Origin: Formicarius rufipectus
Taxonomy: Eukaryota > Chordata > Aves > Passeriformes > Formicariidae
NCBI GenBank assembly: GCA_013399695.1
Contig: VXAU01004370.1
Span: forward strand, 418,598-482,597
Direction: 5' to 3'
Length of the DNA: 64,000 nt
Positions 1 through 14,488 of the stretch are shown piece by piece. Under the pieces are notes generated by a model. It saw nothing but the letters and a program-made list of their open reading frames with translations. It was not told where the DNA came from and did not search any database. Position numbers and translations under genes: made by a program. How positions within the stretch are numbered: position 1 is the first letter of the stretch; each line of letters begins with the position of its first letter.

Positions 1-72
1 CTTCTCCAGGTCATTAATGAAGGTGTTGAGTATGAATGGTACTAGCACTGATCTCTGGGGGTCTCCACTTTT
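1..72 (-). repeat. CR1 LINE fragment, cut by the window edge
   Basis: The segment reads like the minus strand of an avian CR1 ORF2/3' region: the phrase around 'aggtcattaatgaag' followed by 'ctgatctctggggg' and 'tccac' is the familiar block after the RT catalytic region. The similarity fades after about 72. The element is in minus orientation, so its 3' end lies off the left edge. It is decayed and non-coding. Confidence 0.75.
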
Positions 73-3000
73 CCTTCCTGAAGTGAGCTTAAAACTCAGC
101 TGTCTGGTTCCTGATATTTATTCAGATCTAAGTTCTCAAAAGGACCTTTCCTCTTGTTTCTTCAATAACCCAAATAACCTTTTCCTCCAGGTCTCTTGCC
201 TGTACCAACAAAAAGTAACGCAGAAACAGGCTCAACCAAGCAATAATACCCTTGGTTTCCTTTCCTAAATCCTTTGCATACTGGAAGATGCTTTTCTTAT
301 AGCTACAATCCCAATAATTTTTCTTGTCCCTCCTTTCATCTCTTACTTTTTACCTTCTGAACAGTTCCATTGCTACTTGTACCAACTTCCATCTTTCCAA
401 CTCAAATAGTCTTTTTCTTTATTTCACTACATCAGTTGCTTTAGTGACCTTCAGTGGATTAGAGGGAGTGCATATACTTTGTTTGAGATACATTATTTTA
501 TCAAAGAAAAAATGTCTTGCTCCAATCTTCTTCTATATATTTTCCTTTAAATAAAATGTTTACATCAAGACTTTGAAGAGTATTTAGCACAAGGGAAAGC
601 TGGGTAATAATTTCCTAAGCAACACAAATGTCTAAGAAATTATCTGCCAATTTGTGACTTGGTTACATTTTCTTTACATAAATGATTTACAGATGAAGTA
701 CTAAACAGACCCCATTAAAGAGTTTTTTCATCTAGCTAGCAACTTGCTGCTAGCTAATCTGGTACAGCAGGAACCATGTCAGAGGGGAATGATCAAAGAA
801 TTGAACTAAAAAATAAAGTAAAAAGGATCAGGTGACAACAGTTTGATGTCTCATTGAGGAGAGAGTAAGGCTTGGAAACAACTTTTAACATTTGGTTGTA
901 CATTCAAAATTCAGTTCCTTTGTAGCACACACCAATTAAGGAAGGAAGGGATATTTGTTAATACTATTTAAACTATTGATGTTTTTCTGGTACTTATTAG
1001 CACCTACTTGTCTACAATGACAAGCAAATGTTTTTGATAAATGAAGTCTTTGTTAAATTTTCAATATTTCACTTCTGGCTACATACTTCATGATAAACAG
1101 AGACCAGCCAATTAAGACAGGGAAGGCTGTCCCCTGACCCAGTATATTCAACTGTGAACAGGAATCTGATAACTTGGCATAGAAATTAGAAATTGCTCCC
1201 TGAAGATGTTAATAGGCCTGTTCTCATGTGCTACTGGTTACAGAAGATTTCATAACTTGACTTATTTCAAGTTTCACAATCATCTGTATTTTCTATAAAA
1301 CTGTGGAAGACCAAACACTTCTAGTACAAAAAAGACCTTTTTCTCCCTTAAATGATCAAAGGGTGGAGCCAAAGACCTACTTAAAGTTAGAAAATAGAAA
1401 GGGAGAAAGAAAAGAGATAAAAGGCAGGAGAGATTTCGGGAATCTCCTTTACTAATCTAAACCTTGGCTATCTGGAGACAAATGAGCATAAAAGAGCTAA
1501 GACTGGCACAAAGTTATCAGACAACTTATTCTCACTAATAAGGCATTCTGTATAGTCTATGAACTCCTTTTCTAGTACCTTCTTTGTTTGCTCAGTAATT
1601 TTATTCCATAGACTGCTATACAAAGGCAGGTTTACATCTTTGCTTATGTTTTCTTGCAACAAAATAAAATATTGATAACAAGGCAATTTTTACTTCACTG
1701 CAGTTCTATTATGTTTAGGCTAATACAAACAGGTTACAATAAGCATTAGTCACTTCCCTTATGCTTCATTTAGCTGGATTTTTCTTATTACCATGTCAAC
1801 ATGACAAAAATCAGAACAGGTGTAGCTCATAATGACCAAGTTCAGCAAGTTAGTTACAGATGCATAAATAATGTTGAGATTGGCTGATTTTTTTTTCCCC
1901 TTCTGCTTTTCCCTGCAAGGAGGAAAAACACACTTCTGAGAGACTTTGTGTTGTCAGCTGCACCATGGAGGAAAAGAATATTAAGATTTTGGATTATGAT
2001 TTATGCTTTTGGAAAACATCAACTGAGGGTTTATTACATAGGTAGACCTGGGGGTGGGGAGAGAGGAAGAGGCAGGAGTTGGAGGCCAACCTGAAACTAG
2101 AACTCCAGGTAGTTGGTTTTTTTTTCACTTTAAACATTCATTTCAGGTTAAATGAAATATGGAGGGGTTTTATCTGTGACAGTCTAGGGGGCACTTTTAG
2201 TAGATGATGAGAACATGGAACTAAGGAGACCTGCTTATGCCCTGAAATTTGGCATTTAGATAAATTATTTTGGATTATTTTTCCTGGAAGAAATAGACCT
2301 GGGTACTACCTATCCTGTTGTTGTCTAACACTAAGCAAAGAAGATTCTAACCTTCCACCTCTTAATTCCAGCAGCAGGAATCATTAAGGATCACTTCAAC
2401 CTTTTATTAAAGATAAAATGGAAAAACAGTCAAAGAACCAAAATTTTAAAGTATTAACTCATGATTTCATAGTAGCTGCTCCTTATTCCTCTTCCCTTAC
2501 AGAGACATTTTTAAAGGGAGACAGACCTGGTAATCTTTCAGATGATATTAAAGATGATAAGAACTGTCCTTTTAGCAACAGTTGATGTAGGTGGGAATTT
2601 CTGTTAAAGTTCAGTGTTGTTTCCTTGAAAACAAAACAAGAAAAACACAAAGCTAAAGGTGAGGCAAAAGAGCATCAGACAGAGGAAGAAAATGCAGTTT
2701 TTCTTGACAACACCTCTGGTGACAAAGGCAGACACTGCAGAAAGGACAACTACCACTACAATGAGACTTGAGTGACCTGCACTAGCATCAACCTTCTTAA
2801 GACACTGCTTTTAGTTGCTTTCTAAACTATGACTGCATGGCAGAGTCAAAAGAGACCTTTTTAGCCATACGTGCCAAAACAGAAGGCAGAGAAGAAAGGT
2901 CAGGGCGGGCAGGATGTTGAGGCCAAACCAGACAACAATGGTAGGAGAACTAAACACCACAGCCAAGATGCTTCCTCTGCTTAAGACTTTTCTATAACCA

Positions 3001-4294
3001 TGGTATATACTCTTTGGAGTAAGGCATCATAAGTAAGTATTCTTAGTAGCAAGGTGCAGCCATGACGAATGAGCCCTCTTAGTTCAGTCTGGCTGTTGTA
3101 GTAAACCCAGCATTAGTTGGGAGAGCTTTCTATTTGCATGCCTACATTCGGTCCTGTGAGCAGGACCTCCTGCCTGCATGTGGCAGTACTAAGAAATTAC
3201 AGATCTTTATACCAGATATGTGTATAGGTCTGTCAGTAAGACCTTTGTCTTGGAAAAAAAAAATACTGTCATTATATAAGACAGTAAATGTAACTTAAAG
3301 ACTCATAAAACTACATAAAAATGTTGTGTCTACAAATTTTACATAAGACCTTAAACTCACTCTGGTTCATATTCAAAAACACTTGTATCACTAGGTTTTA
3401 TGGGTTGGATAGAGCCTGCCTTTCTGCAATCATCGTAAAATCAGTGTAAAAGTAAGCAAGCTGGCACAAACCTAATACCATGTTCTGATTAAATAGACAG
3501 AAATGCACTTGTGTGCTTGTGACTGATCCAGATCTAATTTGTCTTGCTGGATGATTCTCCAGATCATAGATCTGGTATTAACAATCACGCAACCACAGCC
3601 ACAGTCTCTTTTTCCTGCTTTGGCTTTGCAAACAATTGGATATAAAATCTGGATTGGACTTTTGTTACCTCTGACAACTTCAAGTCTAGGTCTCTGCTGA
3701 TCAATGACACAGATTTAAATTCTCTCTGTCAGATGTAGCATGAGGATTTTGATAAAAATCTACAAAATCTTTTTTCCACTTCTCTCAGATTTCATTATCT
3801 TTGCAAAGCCCAATTCTGTGTTACATTGCAAAAGGCCAGTCCCATTTCCATGTCATGACCTACTTCATTAGCCTTGCTTCTCTTCAAGACTGTGTTTTCT
3901 TTTTGTTCTGGGCAAAATTTCCCTACATGGCAATGGAGTTGAAGACACGCTCATCTTCTTTCTGTATTCTGCCCTAGGCGTTGCAAAACTATCCATGATA
4001 TTCTTAGGTCCAAGACTCAAGATTCAATGGGAACATCTGCCAAGTCACTTATCCAGAAAAGTTAAAAAACCTCTGATCTTTCATAATTTTGTGGGCTATA
4101 AAGACCACTAAAGCTCTTTCTCCACAAATGGAGGTATTTTATTAAAGGAGGTGCACTGACAAGGGAACTACAACTCCCTCCAGCAGAATCACATGATAAG
4201 AGAAGGTCATGTCAGTGACCTCTCTCAGGTTGTACAGCAGGATAAATAGAGTGATGATAACTTAGGTATTCCAGCAGAGCACTGCCAGCAAGAG
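73..4294. other. Intergenic stretch, no gene seen
   Basis: AT-rich unique-looking DNA. The ORFs are short, have no recognisable domains and are interrupted within 60-85 codons. One perfect 9-bp hairpin occurs at 733-756 and a 6-bp GTCCTG/CAGGAC hairpin near 3151. There is no recognisable exon, RNA gene or repeat family. Confidence 0.6.
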
Positions 4295-4982
4295 ATACAC
4301 CAGTGTATGCTGAGGGCCAAGTGGCTGGACAGCAACTTTGCGGAAAAAGATCTGAGGGTCCTGAGGGACTGCAAATTAAACATGAGCCAGCAATGTGCCC
4401 TTGCAGCAAAGAACTGTTACAGGTCCTTCACTGCTCTGGGAGGAATATCGCCAGCAGGTCAAGGGAAGTGGTTCCTCTGTTCTGCCCTGCCCTGCAGAGG
4501 CCACAACTGAGTGCTGTGTCTGTTCCTGTGCTCCTCAGTACAAGAAAGACATTGAGCTAATGGAGAAAGTCAAGTGAAGAAATGCAAAGATGATAAAGGC
4601 ACTGGAGCATTTCTCATATGAGGAAAAGCTAAGACAGCTGGGATAGTTTAGTCTGTGGAAGAGAAGGCTCAGAGAGGATTTCATAAATGTCTACCGATAT
4701 CTAAAGGCATAGTATAAAGAAAAATGAGCAGTACTGCCCAGTGACAGGACAAAAGGCAATGGATACCAACATTGTGCATCAGGAAACACCTTTTTTACTG
4801 TGAGGGTGACAGAGCACTGGAACAGGTTGTCCATGTAGATTATAGAGTCTTTACTGTTTGAGATATTCAAAATTCACCTGGACATAACAATGGGCAGCCT
4901 GCTCTAGCTGACTCTGCTGTTGCAGGGAGGTTGCACAAGACAATGTCCAGAGATCCCTTCCAACCTCCAATGTTTTTGGATT
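4295..4982 (+). repeat. CR1 LINE, 5'-truncated 3' end (plus orientation)
   Basis: The order of landmarks matches avian CR1: the C-terminal ORF2 block ('aacatgagccagcaatgtg', 'tacaagaaagacattgag'), the 'tatgaggaaaagct' block, the 'cactggaacagg' block, and the terminal 'agatcccttccaacct' near 4950. The short ORFs at 4303-4577 are the broken remnant of the ORF2 C-terminus. There are many substitutions and frame breaks, so the copy is old and dead. Confidence 0.9.
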
Positions 4983-7900
4983 CTGCACACCTGCAAGTCA
5001 AGCTTGCCCACTTTTAAAGTTTCCACTTTGTTTAACAGTGACCTCTTGAAACAGCCTTTGGTGCAAGGAATATTGCAGCAGTTTTGTACTGCTATAACCT
5101 TTCCTCCCAGCAGACTTCCTAGTGCCATGCATTTGTGTCAGGATTTATGCCAAAGAAAGCTGGCAGAAGTCCAGGTAGAACCTCCCAAGATGTTTTAAGG
5201 AATCTCAGAGGTAGAATGTGAAAAACAACCTCTCTTAACTATTGCTTGTTATGGTAGCACAGCATTTCTAACCCTAGCCAGGCCAAAATTTAACTTTTTA
5301 GACGTGAGGAATATAATGCCAAATACCTCCCCACCTGAAGGGGGCTTATACTGGTACAGTTAATGAAACTGAAATAGACTCATTCTTTCCTTAATCCTGG
5401 CCTTTTCTTTGAATCACTATCCTTCTTATACATCCCAACCCATCTTTTCTAAACCAAACATCACATCTGCCCATCTCACTCCACAGATGCTCGTGTTCCC
5501 ATTCTGAGAAATACAGTTGTGGCATCTGTTGTTTCTTCTGAGGACTAAAAAAATATCCCAAGTGGTACCAAAAGTCCTTGCTATTGTGTACCAGTTAAAA
5601 TGTTAGCTATTATCTGCTTAAGATCTGCTCTTTTCAGAAAATCTGAAATTCCATTAAAGATAAAAAGGGAGAGGATTTTCTTTCTAGCAGAGAACATTTT
5701 GAAATATATTCTGAGTATATCCCATTCTCAAAATCCAGAAGGTTACTACAAATATCTCACCATTGTTGATTTAATCTAACCTAACAGATTGGGGTAGGGG
5801 GGAGGGGAAATCTGGTACTTTTCTAGCCAGAAAAGACAGGAATACTGTCTTTTCAGGCTTCTCACCACACGACTGCTGTTCTGAGTTGAGTTCCAGACGA
5901 TCAAGCAGAAACACTGAGATTGGAGATAGTCATGTAAAAGTTTATTTCCTACAAATCAAGCTCTGCCTACACAGATCACACTCTATTCCAAGAAGCAGAA
6001 CAGGATCCAGTTGGAATATGGAAATCTTCAGTTCTTTTACACTTCCATGACACTTTGATGCAGTAGATTTATATTGTATTTAATACAGGACAAAGAATTT
6101 TGATGTATCTCTGAGCGTGAAATATGATCTCTTGGTGAACCACCTTTGAAAATGCAGTTTGTGCTCAAGTCTTCTTTGGTCAGATTTCACCCAAATCAAA
6201 GAATCTGGAGTTTCACCAAACTGAATCCCATAAAGTGAGGGTAAAATCTTCCTAACCTCTGAGGTAGAAAAGGACAGCAGGCTAGCAAAGGTGCTTACTA
6301 CAGAATTAATTGCTTTCCTAGTCTGTGGAGACAGACTTCATAGAAGCCTTTTAGAACCTGAAAGATGAACAGCTACCTAGGGAAAAGCAGTGGCCAAAGT
6401 TTTGGAGCAGTTTGGCAGAAGAAGCCAGTACAGAAGAACAATGAACTGGAGTCTTTGTTCCTGAAAAGCTGCAGTCAGAGCTAAGTGCCAGAGGAAACAT
6501 TTTAACAATCCAAAGAGCAAAGGTCAATATTTCCTGGGGCTGCCAAGCTGAAAAAAAATGTAACAATCAGATTTGAAAAAATCTGTAATTATATATATGT
6601 TTTATTAGGACTCTAGAATGCCTATGTCACTGGATCCAGGTCTTCACAGTGACAAATAATCACACAGAAGATACTTAGTTCAGAAGAACACATGAACACA
6701 AGCATCTTTCCACTAACTGAGTTTACCATCTCCCCCCATCTTGCTGTTTGAAACTTAACAAAACCCACGCGGCTTTAACAGCAATGTTACAAAGGAAAAG
6801 AGCAGAAGATTCAATCTCATAGGCACTTAAAATAACCAGGAATTTCCTCAGTGAAAATGTTTATTATTCTAGGATACTCCCCTCCTGATAGAAGGAAGGC
6901 AAAAGTTACCCTGCAGAGTCCCAGCTAATCTGACATGGGAGAAAATTACTTGCTAATCCCAAATATGAGACTATTTAGCAATCTGCTACAAAAGTTCTTA
7001 CGAATTGACCCAGCTACTGAAGATACAAGAGATGTTCTCATTCATGAAGAGTTTGCAATCTAACTTAAAGTATGCTGGACAGTCTGACTGACTAATCAAA
7101 CTGACAGTGCCAGAACTTCTTATTTACCAGGAAGAAATATTAATCCCTACTAAACTAGGGAGAATTAAAAAGAAACATATACCTATCTACTGCTTAAATA
7201 GCTGAGGAACTCAATGCAAAAGGATGCCCTGGATCTCGGAAGTATGGGTGCATTCAAATAGTGATCAGACAAATTAACAAAAGAAAAATGTATTAAGGAC
7301 AATAAACTTAAACAATTTGATATAAATTAGGTTCAAGACATTCCTAAGTCACAGTAAAATAGTAATGGAGAATATACACAGAAGAAGTATTATAATAGAC
7401 CAACCTGGTTTTGTGTTTATTTCACAGTCATCTATTAATGTTTGTCTTAGTCACTTATTACATATACTGTCAGATTACTATTAAACATTATTTTGTGCTT
7501 ATTTCTCAATCATCTATACCTCCCTAGTAGGAGGGATATCAGATCTCTGGTCTCAGTACATTTTTTTCTTCTATTCTTATACTGTGAACCAAAAGGAGAA
7601 AGGTTGCACAGCTCATTAGTAGTGTCTTGTGATATAAGCACTGACTTTAAGCTGAAAGAGACCTTACTCTCTGGAAAAAGAATACATTTAAATAGTAAGT
7701 ATTAAACATTTTTGGCCTTTACAGAACTCAAAGAGATAAGAGTGTCCATTCAATTCTTGAACTGACAAAACTTTATCTTCTATACTGCTCTGCTTGTTGA
7801 TCCTACTAAGCCTGCAGCATGCAGACTGTGCACATTTGAAACTATAAACATTAAACAAAATAAAATGGTTTTGAAACAACACACTGCAAACCAAATATTA

Positions 7901-10900
7901 CTGCAAGGGCTAAGTTATTTTTGAAGTAGAACATCCAACAATAGAAAGCCATTCAAAAATTACTTCAGTGATCCTTTCAGTGACTCTTCTATAGCATACT
8001 CTTACTGTTTTTCATACTTCATCCTCTGCAGCCACAACAAAAGCTAGGTATTTAGCTCAAAAACTTATTAATCACGACTTCCACCTCTTTCATCCCAATT
8101 ACAATAATTAAAAACAAATAAAAAAGAGAGATAACATAGATAAAAAGGTGTTACCACAAGTCTGTGGACTAGCTCATATAGAGGAGATCTGTCCCTAGAA
8201 CTACAGGACATTTTTGCTGGTGGCTTGCACAGTAGTGCAGTAGTGTGAGAGAATTCAGGTGCTCAATTTCTCTTCCTTTTCTTCTTAGGAAAAAAGCGTT
8301 TACAGACTTTAGAAGGAAATAAAAAAAAAAAATGTTTGTGTTTGGATCACAAAAGGCAGAACTCCAGGGCCTTAGAAAAAGCATCACCATTCTCCACTTG
8401 GTTAAAGCAGTGTGTGCTAGCCCCTATACCTATGGCCAAGAATGGTCAAGCTCTCTCCACCTTCCCAATAGCAAAATCAGAAACTTCCATATATGTTTAG
8501 ATACTGTCCAGTGATAGAAGCATAAAATGGCAAAGCAGACAAGCATCTACCAGCTTTTTAGAAAGTTGGATTCCGCTCTTTGCTTGGCCAGCCTTTTTCA
8601 GATTCTCAGCTGAAACTGGTAAGAAGTGCCACACGTGTCCAGGAATGATGCCTAGGAGTGATGGCAAGGTTCAGATATTTTGACATAACTTCACGGGAGA
8701 TCTATGACTAATATATGTTCCACTTTGTAATATAAGAGATGGCAAAGATGCAGGGTAGAGCTGGTTCCTCTCATGCCACGATAAGGTTACTGGCTTTCAT
8801 ATCATATGACACTGCCCACAAAAGGGGAATAACAAAGTTTGTGAGAGAACAAACATTCTTGAAGATATGACCCATGGATAAATCAGCATGTAACACAAGA
8901 GCAACCCAGAGCACATAAGAGAAAACTGAGGTGTAGTCACACATCCACAGCTTGTCTTTGGTGTATTACACCTCTCTCCATACAAATAGCAATGCTTTAG
9001 CCTATGGGAATAAATGGAAATGATCTTGGAGCCTAACTGAATAGTAGGAGAGCAGTGTGGAGTGAAACATCTAAGCAAAGAAAACAGTACTCAGACATTT
9101 GAACCACAACCCCTTGAAAGGAGTCTTGCAAGGCTTTGATAGCACTGCCTTTGCCCTCTCAAAAACCATGTTTAATTGTTTTCTCAATAGCTGGGATTTT
9201 TTTGGAAAATATTTGAAATAATTAATTTTAAAATGCTGCGGTGAGCATTTCAGTTACTATTCCTCCTCTTTTATGCTCATGGACTGATAACCACCAGAGA
9301 GCCCAGATGCCAGTCTGTATATTATAGTGTCAGCCAGGGTATTTGGCTCCTTGGCAAGATCCACAGGCAGCTATTCTGGCAGCTCTCAAGGTGTCCCTGC
9401 CTAGCAAATGATTAAGGCTGTTGACTGACTGCTCACACTACCCTGTTCTGGACATCTGGGCTCTTCTCCCCTCCCCTTACTTGTAACAGAACAGCTGTTC
9501 CATGTATGTACTGCACTTGTAACAAGTGTGCATCCATTCATTTGTTAGCAAAGAATCAAGAAAAGCTTGTTTATATACGTCCTTTTTAAGTCACAAAACA
9601 CATGCTTATCCCGTAAACTAGAGAGAAAGTTTCTAAACAAGTAGATAAAAAGAATAAGCATGGAAAGCTGTATCTGAGAAAAGGTCTCTACACAGATGTA
9701 GATGTGCAGCAGGTGATGCATATTGCCTGTTGGTTTCCTCTGGAATCTGAAGAACATTTATTTTAACATGTGTCTAAGAAAGTTGCCAGAGACTCTGTAG
9801 ACCCTAACTCTGACCTTAGCCACCTCTTTTACTTCCTGCACAGAATTTCCTCTGCATCAAATGGGCCAGAAACACTCCATATGCAGCTGATCTCTCAACA
9901 GCATTTGGCCTTACATTATTTATTATTTCTTGATGCCATCAAGGTACCTGAGGTTGTGTGACACAGAGAATAAAAGACACAGTCCCCATCTTGTAAGACC
10001 TAATCTAAATAAGACAGAATGATTAGTGCAGACATTCAAAGTAATACCCCATGGCATGAACAGATGAAAGGTCAGGCTCAAAATTTCATCACTCAACTCT
10101 GCTGTTATCTAACATTACTGTAGTACATGTGTTCTTTCAGTAAGGCCAGGTGTGCATGTAAAGATTTTCATATATTACCTACATCAAGAGGGAAAGTGAT
10201 AAAAATCAGACCTAATCATTCTGTCCAAAACTTTTGCATAGATGAAACAAAATCACCAGGTGCTCTACTGGTGGTGGTGGCTAAATGTTTTGAAGAATGC
10301 TTAGACTGAATGCACAGGGAAGTTACTGTAAGGTTACATATAGTTAGATATCTACCACTCAGTAACTACTCCTGTGCCTGGTCAGTATTCACACACTTAA
10401 AAGGGTAAGAAATTGGAGGAAAATTACTTGTATTTACAACAGGAAGAGAATGCATTTGGTTAGTTATTGGGGTGAAGCTGAGACACTGTAGGTTTCCCAC
10501 CTAGCCTGCTTCACATGTATACACCCACATGCTTTGAGAAGTAACTTTACCCCAGCAAATGGGCACCAAGATGGTGTGGAAAGGAGTAAGCAGAATTCCA
10601 GGCACAGCTGGAATCACTCAGTTATGACTGCAAGGAAGCTGGAAATGAACACGACAGACACGGGAAAGTCGTTAAAAAGATTCAAAAGCAAAAACGTGGT
10701 CTAAAAAGTCATAGGGAAAATGAGTTGGCTTGTAGGACAGAATGAATTGAAAAATCTGAATATTGAGTTGGGTGAAGTATCTGAGCCAAAAACTACTTTT
10801 GTCAGATGTCCTAAGACTAGCTTACTGAGATGATGTTCCCTCTGCAACATGGCAAAGGCACCTAGTTTGGATGTGAACCTAAAGATAACCTAAACAGGCA

Positions 10901-13900
10901 TTTTTGGTTTTTATGCTTCATGTTATTTCAAATCCTGGTCTAAATTCCCATAAATGAAGAACAAACATAACTACTGACTGCCTACACATGCCCATCTGTT
11001 CAGATGGCACAGCTCCCACTAACAATTTAGTTGGGCAGTTTCACTGAAGTCTAGGTGCCAAACCAGCATACGTTTCACAAAGATAAGTCTGTATGACATT
11101 ACAAGCACTGTTTCGTTTGCAATATTCCCTTGTCTGGGACAGGTTTGAAGATTAGCCATCTAATGCTTCCCTGTTAGCCTAGTTTCATAGGAAACAAGAT
11201 TACACAATCATAGTGTGGCTTCTCATCCGTTAGCGCACCTTCTTCTTTCATACAGAAGTTTGGCAAATCTCAATCACATTTGACAGAAGGGCAATGATTT
11301 CAAAGTTATAATTTTTCTATACATTTCATTAAAATGAATGGCTGGTTAGAGGATACCAATGTTCAACTGTGTGAACTAAATCCTTACTTACAAGAGAAAG
11401 TCTCCACAGGTGAATAGTGTCTTACCCATGAGAAAAGCTACTGTCAGAACTTCACTGGCACTAAACAGAAGGGAATCCAACCACTAGACACAATCCATCA
11501 TAAAGAGGACAGCTGCTCACAGAACAACCTGGTTTTAGTCACACCTCTCATCAAAGTATACGACCATACCAAATACCTGAAGGCAAATCCTGAAGAATCG
11601 CAAAGAATTTACAAACCTTTCTGGCCATCACTCAAACAGTCCATGTGTGCAGCTGAACAAATTGGCAGCACTCTCTCAGCTTGCATAGGGCAAGCAGAGT
11701 GCCATCCACCTACACATAGCAAGAGTGCATCAGAATATCTGTTGGGTTTTTCAGATTTTGAAAGTTCCTCAGTAATTTGCTGTTGAATGTTACAGAACTT
11801 ACAAAACACCTGTAAGCCCTCTCACACTTTTCTGAATGTTCATGTTGCCCATAAAACACTTGGCCACAGGAGAAAACCAATTCAAGGAACAAGCCATACA
11901 TGGACTTGGACATTACAAAAAAAATTATGTGACAGCTTTCCCTAGCTGGTACAGTCCAGCCCAAGTACCTTGAGCCATTGATAAGGCTATTTGGCAAGCT
12001 ACACCATTAAAAAACTCTCAGTCCAAGGTATGTTGAACTCAAAAGACCAGTGGCAGCAAACTACACTGGTTTTCAGCCTCATCAAATAGCAGTGCAGAAC
12101 AGAATGAGGCAATACAGGCTAGTTTCCCACCAAAGTAATGAAAAAAAGAGATCAATGCATACTGGTCAGGAGGACAATTGTTTATCTCTTCAGCTTTGAA
12201 AGAAAAAACCAAATTCACAAAACTCTCAGCATACACAGGTGAGCTCTACAAAAGTAGCTAGCATAGTAAGGGACAGGGAGAACTAACACAGTTGTGCTTG
12301 TGGTGTTGATGCAACCACACAAAAATCAGTCCCAGCTGTCCTGGCTAAGAACAAGGAGGCAAAGGACATGAAGAAAACTGGTTTAAGGGTACTCAGAGAG
12401 ATGGCTGCACTCACAGTATGGAATTAATATAATCGTGGCAAGAAGGAGGAATATCATCCCATTTCCTTTCAATTGCACTGTGGCCCCAGATGATCCATCT
12501 CTATCAAGAAGTGTATGGTGAGAAGCAGAATTCAATCTGAATGTCTGAACCATATTGGCATTAAGAGTATCAGTGTTTCCACCATGAGATCTACACTAAA
12601 CTGGAACCCTCCCAAAATAAGACGTTGCTGTCAGGAAAAGCAGACTATTCCCACAATTCAGAATTCATTAAGAGAAATAATTTTCATTGACACTTTTATT
12701 TTAAATTTCCATTTTGTACAATAGTATTTTGATTTTGTTGTTTCATTTTTTAGAATGAATAACAAGTATTTCCTTTGGCAAACCTGACTTCAAGATGAGC
12801 ATTATTGTCCCTGATATTCTATCCCAGGGAAAGCATTCCCATTGAAATGGTGAATGTCGCAGGTATATTAATTGACCCTTTTGATCTTGTTGGATCAAAT
12901 ACAGCATAGTTTGTATTTATAGATGGTTGATACCCTACAGAATAGCTTCACTGGAGTTCTTTGTGTGGAACAGACACTGACAATGAGAAACAGACAAACA
13001 CAAAACAACAAGTTATCATTTTGATTTTTCTAACTGTTTAGGACTTAACAGAAAAAAAATGCTTGTGTTTTCTGAGAATCTTTTACTCTGTTAGGTAAAA
13101 TTGTTGAAGACTTTTGAAGGATACAATTTTGCTGGCAGTTACTTCTCAAACTAAATCAATAACTAACCATTTTTAATAGGAAAGCTCTTTCTGTCTGAGT
13201 GGCTGCAGTGCATGTGCATAAACTGCAGTAATGTTTATTGTATACCAAGATGGAAAAGCTAGACTTTGTGTAACTTTCCATAACAAAGTTTTCCTGAGGG
13301 CTGCTTAGCTCAACAAACAGCCAAAGAAAAAGGAGGGTGAGTGAGTGCAGCAGATCTGTTCCTTTCCAGCTGGAGATGCAGATGAGGCCCCACCCAGCAA
13401 GCCAAACCTTTGGCATTCATCCACACAACCCTCCAGGCTAAGGGAAGAGGAGCCATGGATCAGTATTGCACTACAAACCCTCCTCAGCCTTCTCTTTCCC
13501 AAATAAACAGCCCTAAATGGCCAACAAAGCTCTCAGGCTCATGGTCCTCTGGAACTGCAAATTAGCCATGTAAACTTGGCTTGTAGCATGGCAGCATTGG
13601 TCCTGCTTTAATATAGGAGAAACTACAGACTTTCTTACCCATTCCTCACTGTGTCCATTGTGCTGGACACAAAACAAGGTAGACACTTCAGTACAGGCAG
13701 AAACACATTATTTTTCCAAACATAATTATCAGTGAAACAACAGGAAGACTCTCATCTGAAATTTAAGTAGTAATCAGAATTTCCCTTAAATTACATGATT
13801 TTTACTGCAAGATCAACGTGCAAATAATTTGGTAGAACATCACCATCTGGTGGATACACCCACTGACAATTTGGGTTTGATTTTTTCTTTATTTCCCTAA

Positions 13901-14488
13901 TAGTTCTTCAGCTCACTGAATAATATTACATCATAAGGTCACAGAAAAAAATACATTCATTCGACTCTTTGGTAATCTATAACTTCTTCTTGGGACATGA
14001 CACAAAGCTGTGAAAAAGGAGTGGGTGCAAAGGAATTCCTATTTTCACACACCATCATAAGTGGCAGACCTGTAGAGTCCAGACAGGTGAGGTTAATGAA
14101 CAACTCTTCCAGGCTGCTGTGGAAAGATCCTATCCTTTGTGAAAAGTACCATACACCATCTCCAAAGTCAGAGAGCAAATAGCACTCTGTTAACAGTTGG
14201 TTAAACAACACATTCCATACCAAAGCTGAGATTTCTTTTGCCTTTTAGTCTCAGAACTGAGCAATTAGTCTCTTTGTTGATGGAAATTGTCTGCTTTGTG
14301 TAGTTCCTACTCCCCAGCATGTCTTCTAAGGGCAAGATGCCATGCTTTTCACAAGCTCTAACAAGATAGTGGAGGAAGAGGGGGGAAGGAAAGCCAAAAC
14401 AATCCATATTGTCTATGAAGGAATTCTATCAGGTGAAAAGTGGATTGCCCAAACTCACCATCTCTTCTTAGACCTGGTATCTCATTTC
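4983..14488. other. Intergenic stretch, no gene seen
   Basis: About 9.5 kb of AT-rich DNA with no recognisable exon, RNA gene or transposon. A purine-rich G-run (three runs of four or more G) occurs near 5791-5808. ORFs of 60-95 codons on both strands overlap each other and have low-complexity or arbitrary content. I see nothing functional. Confidence 0.55.
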
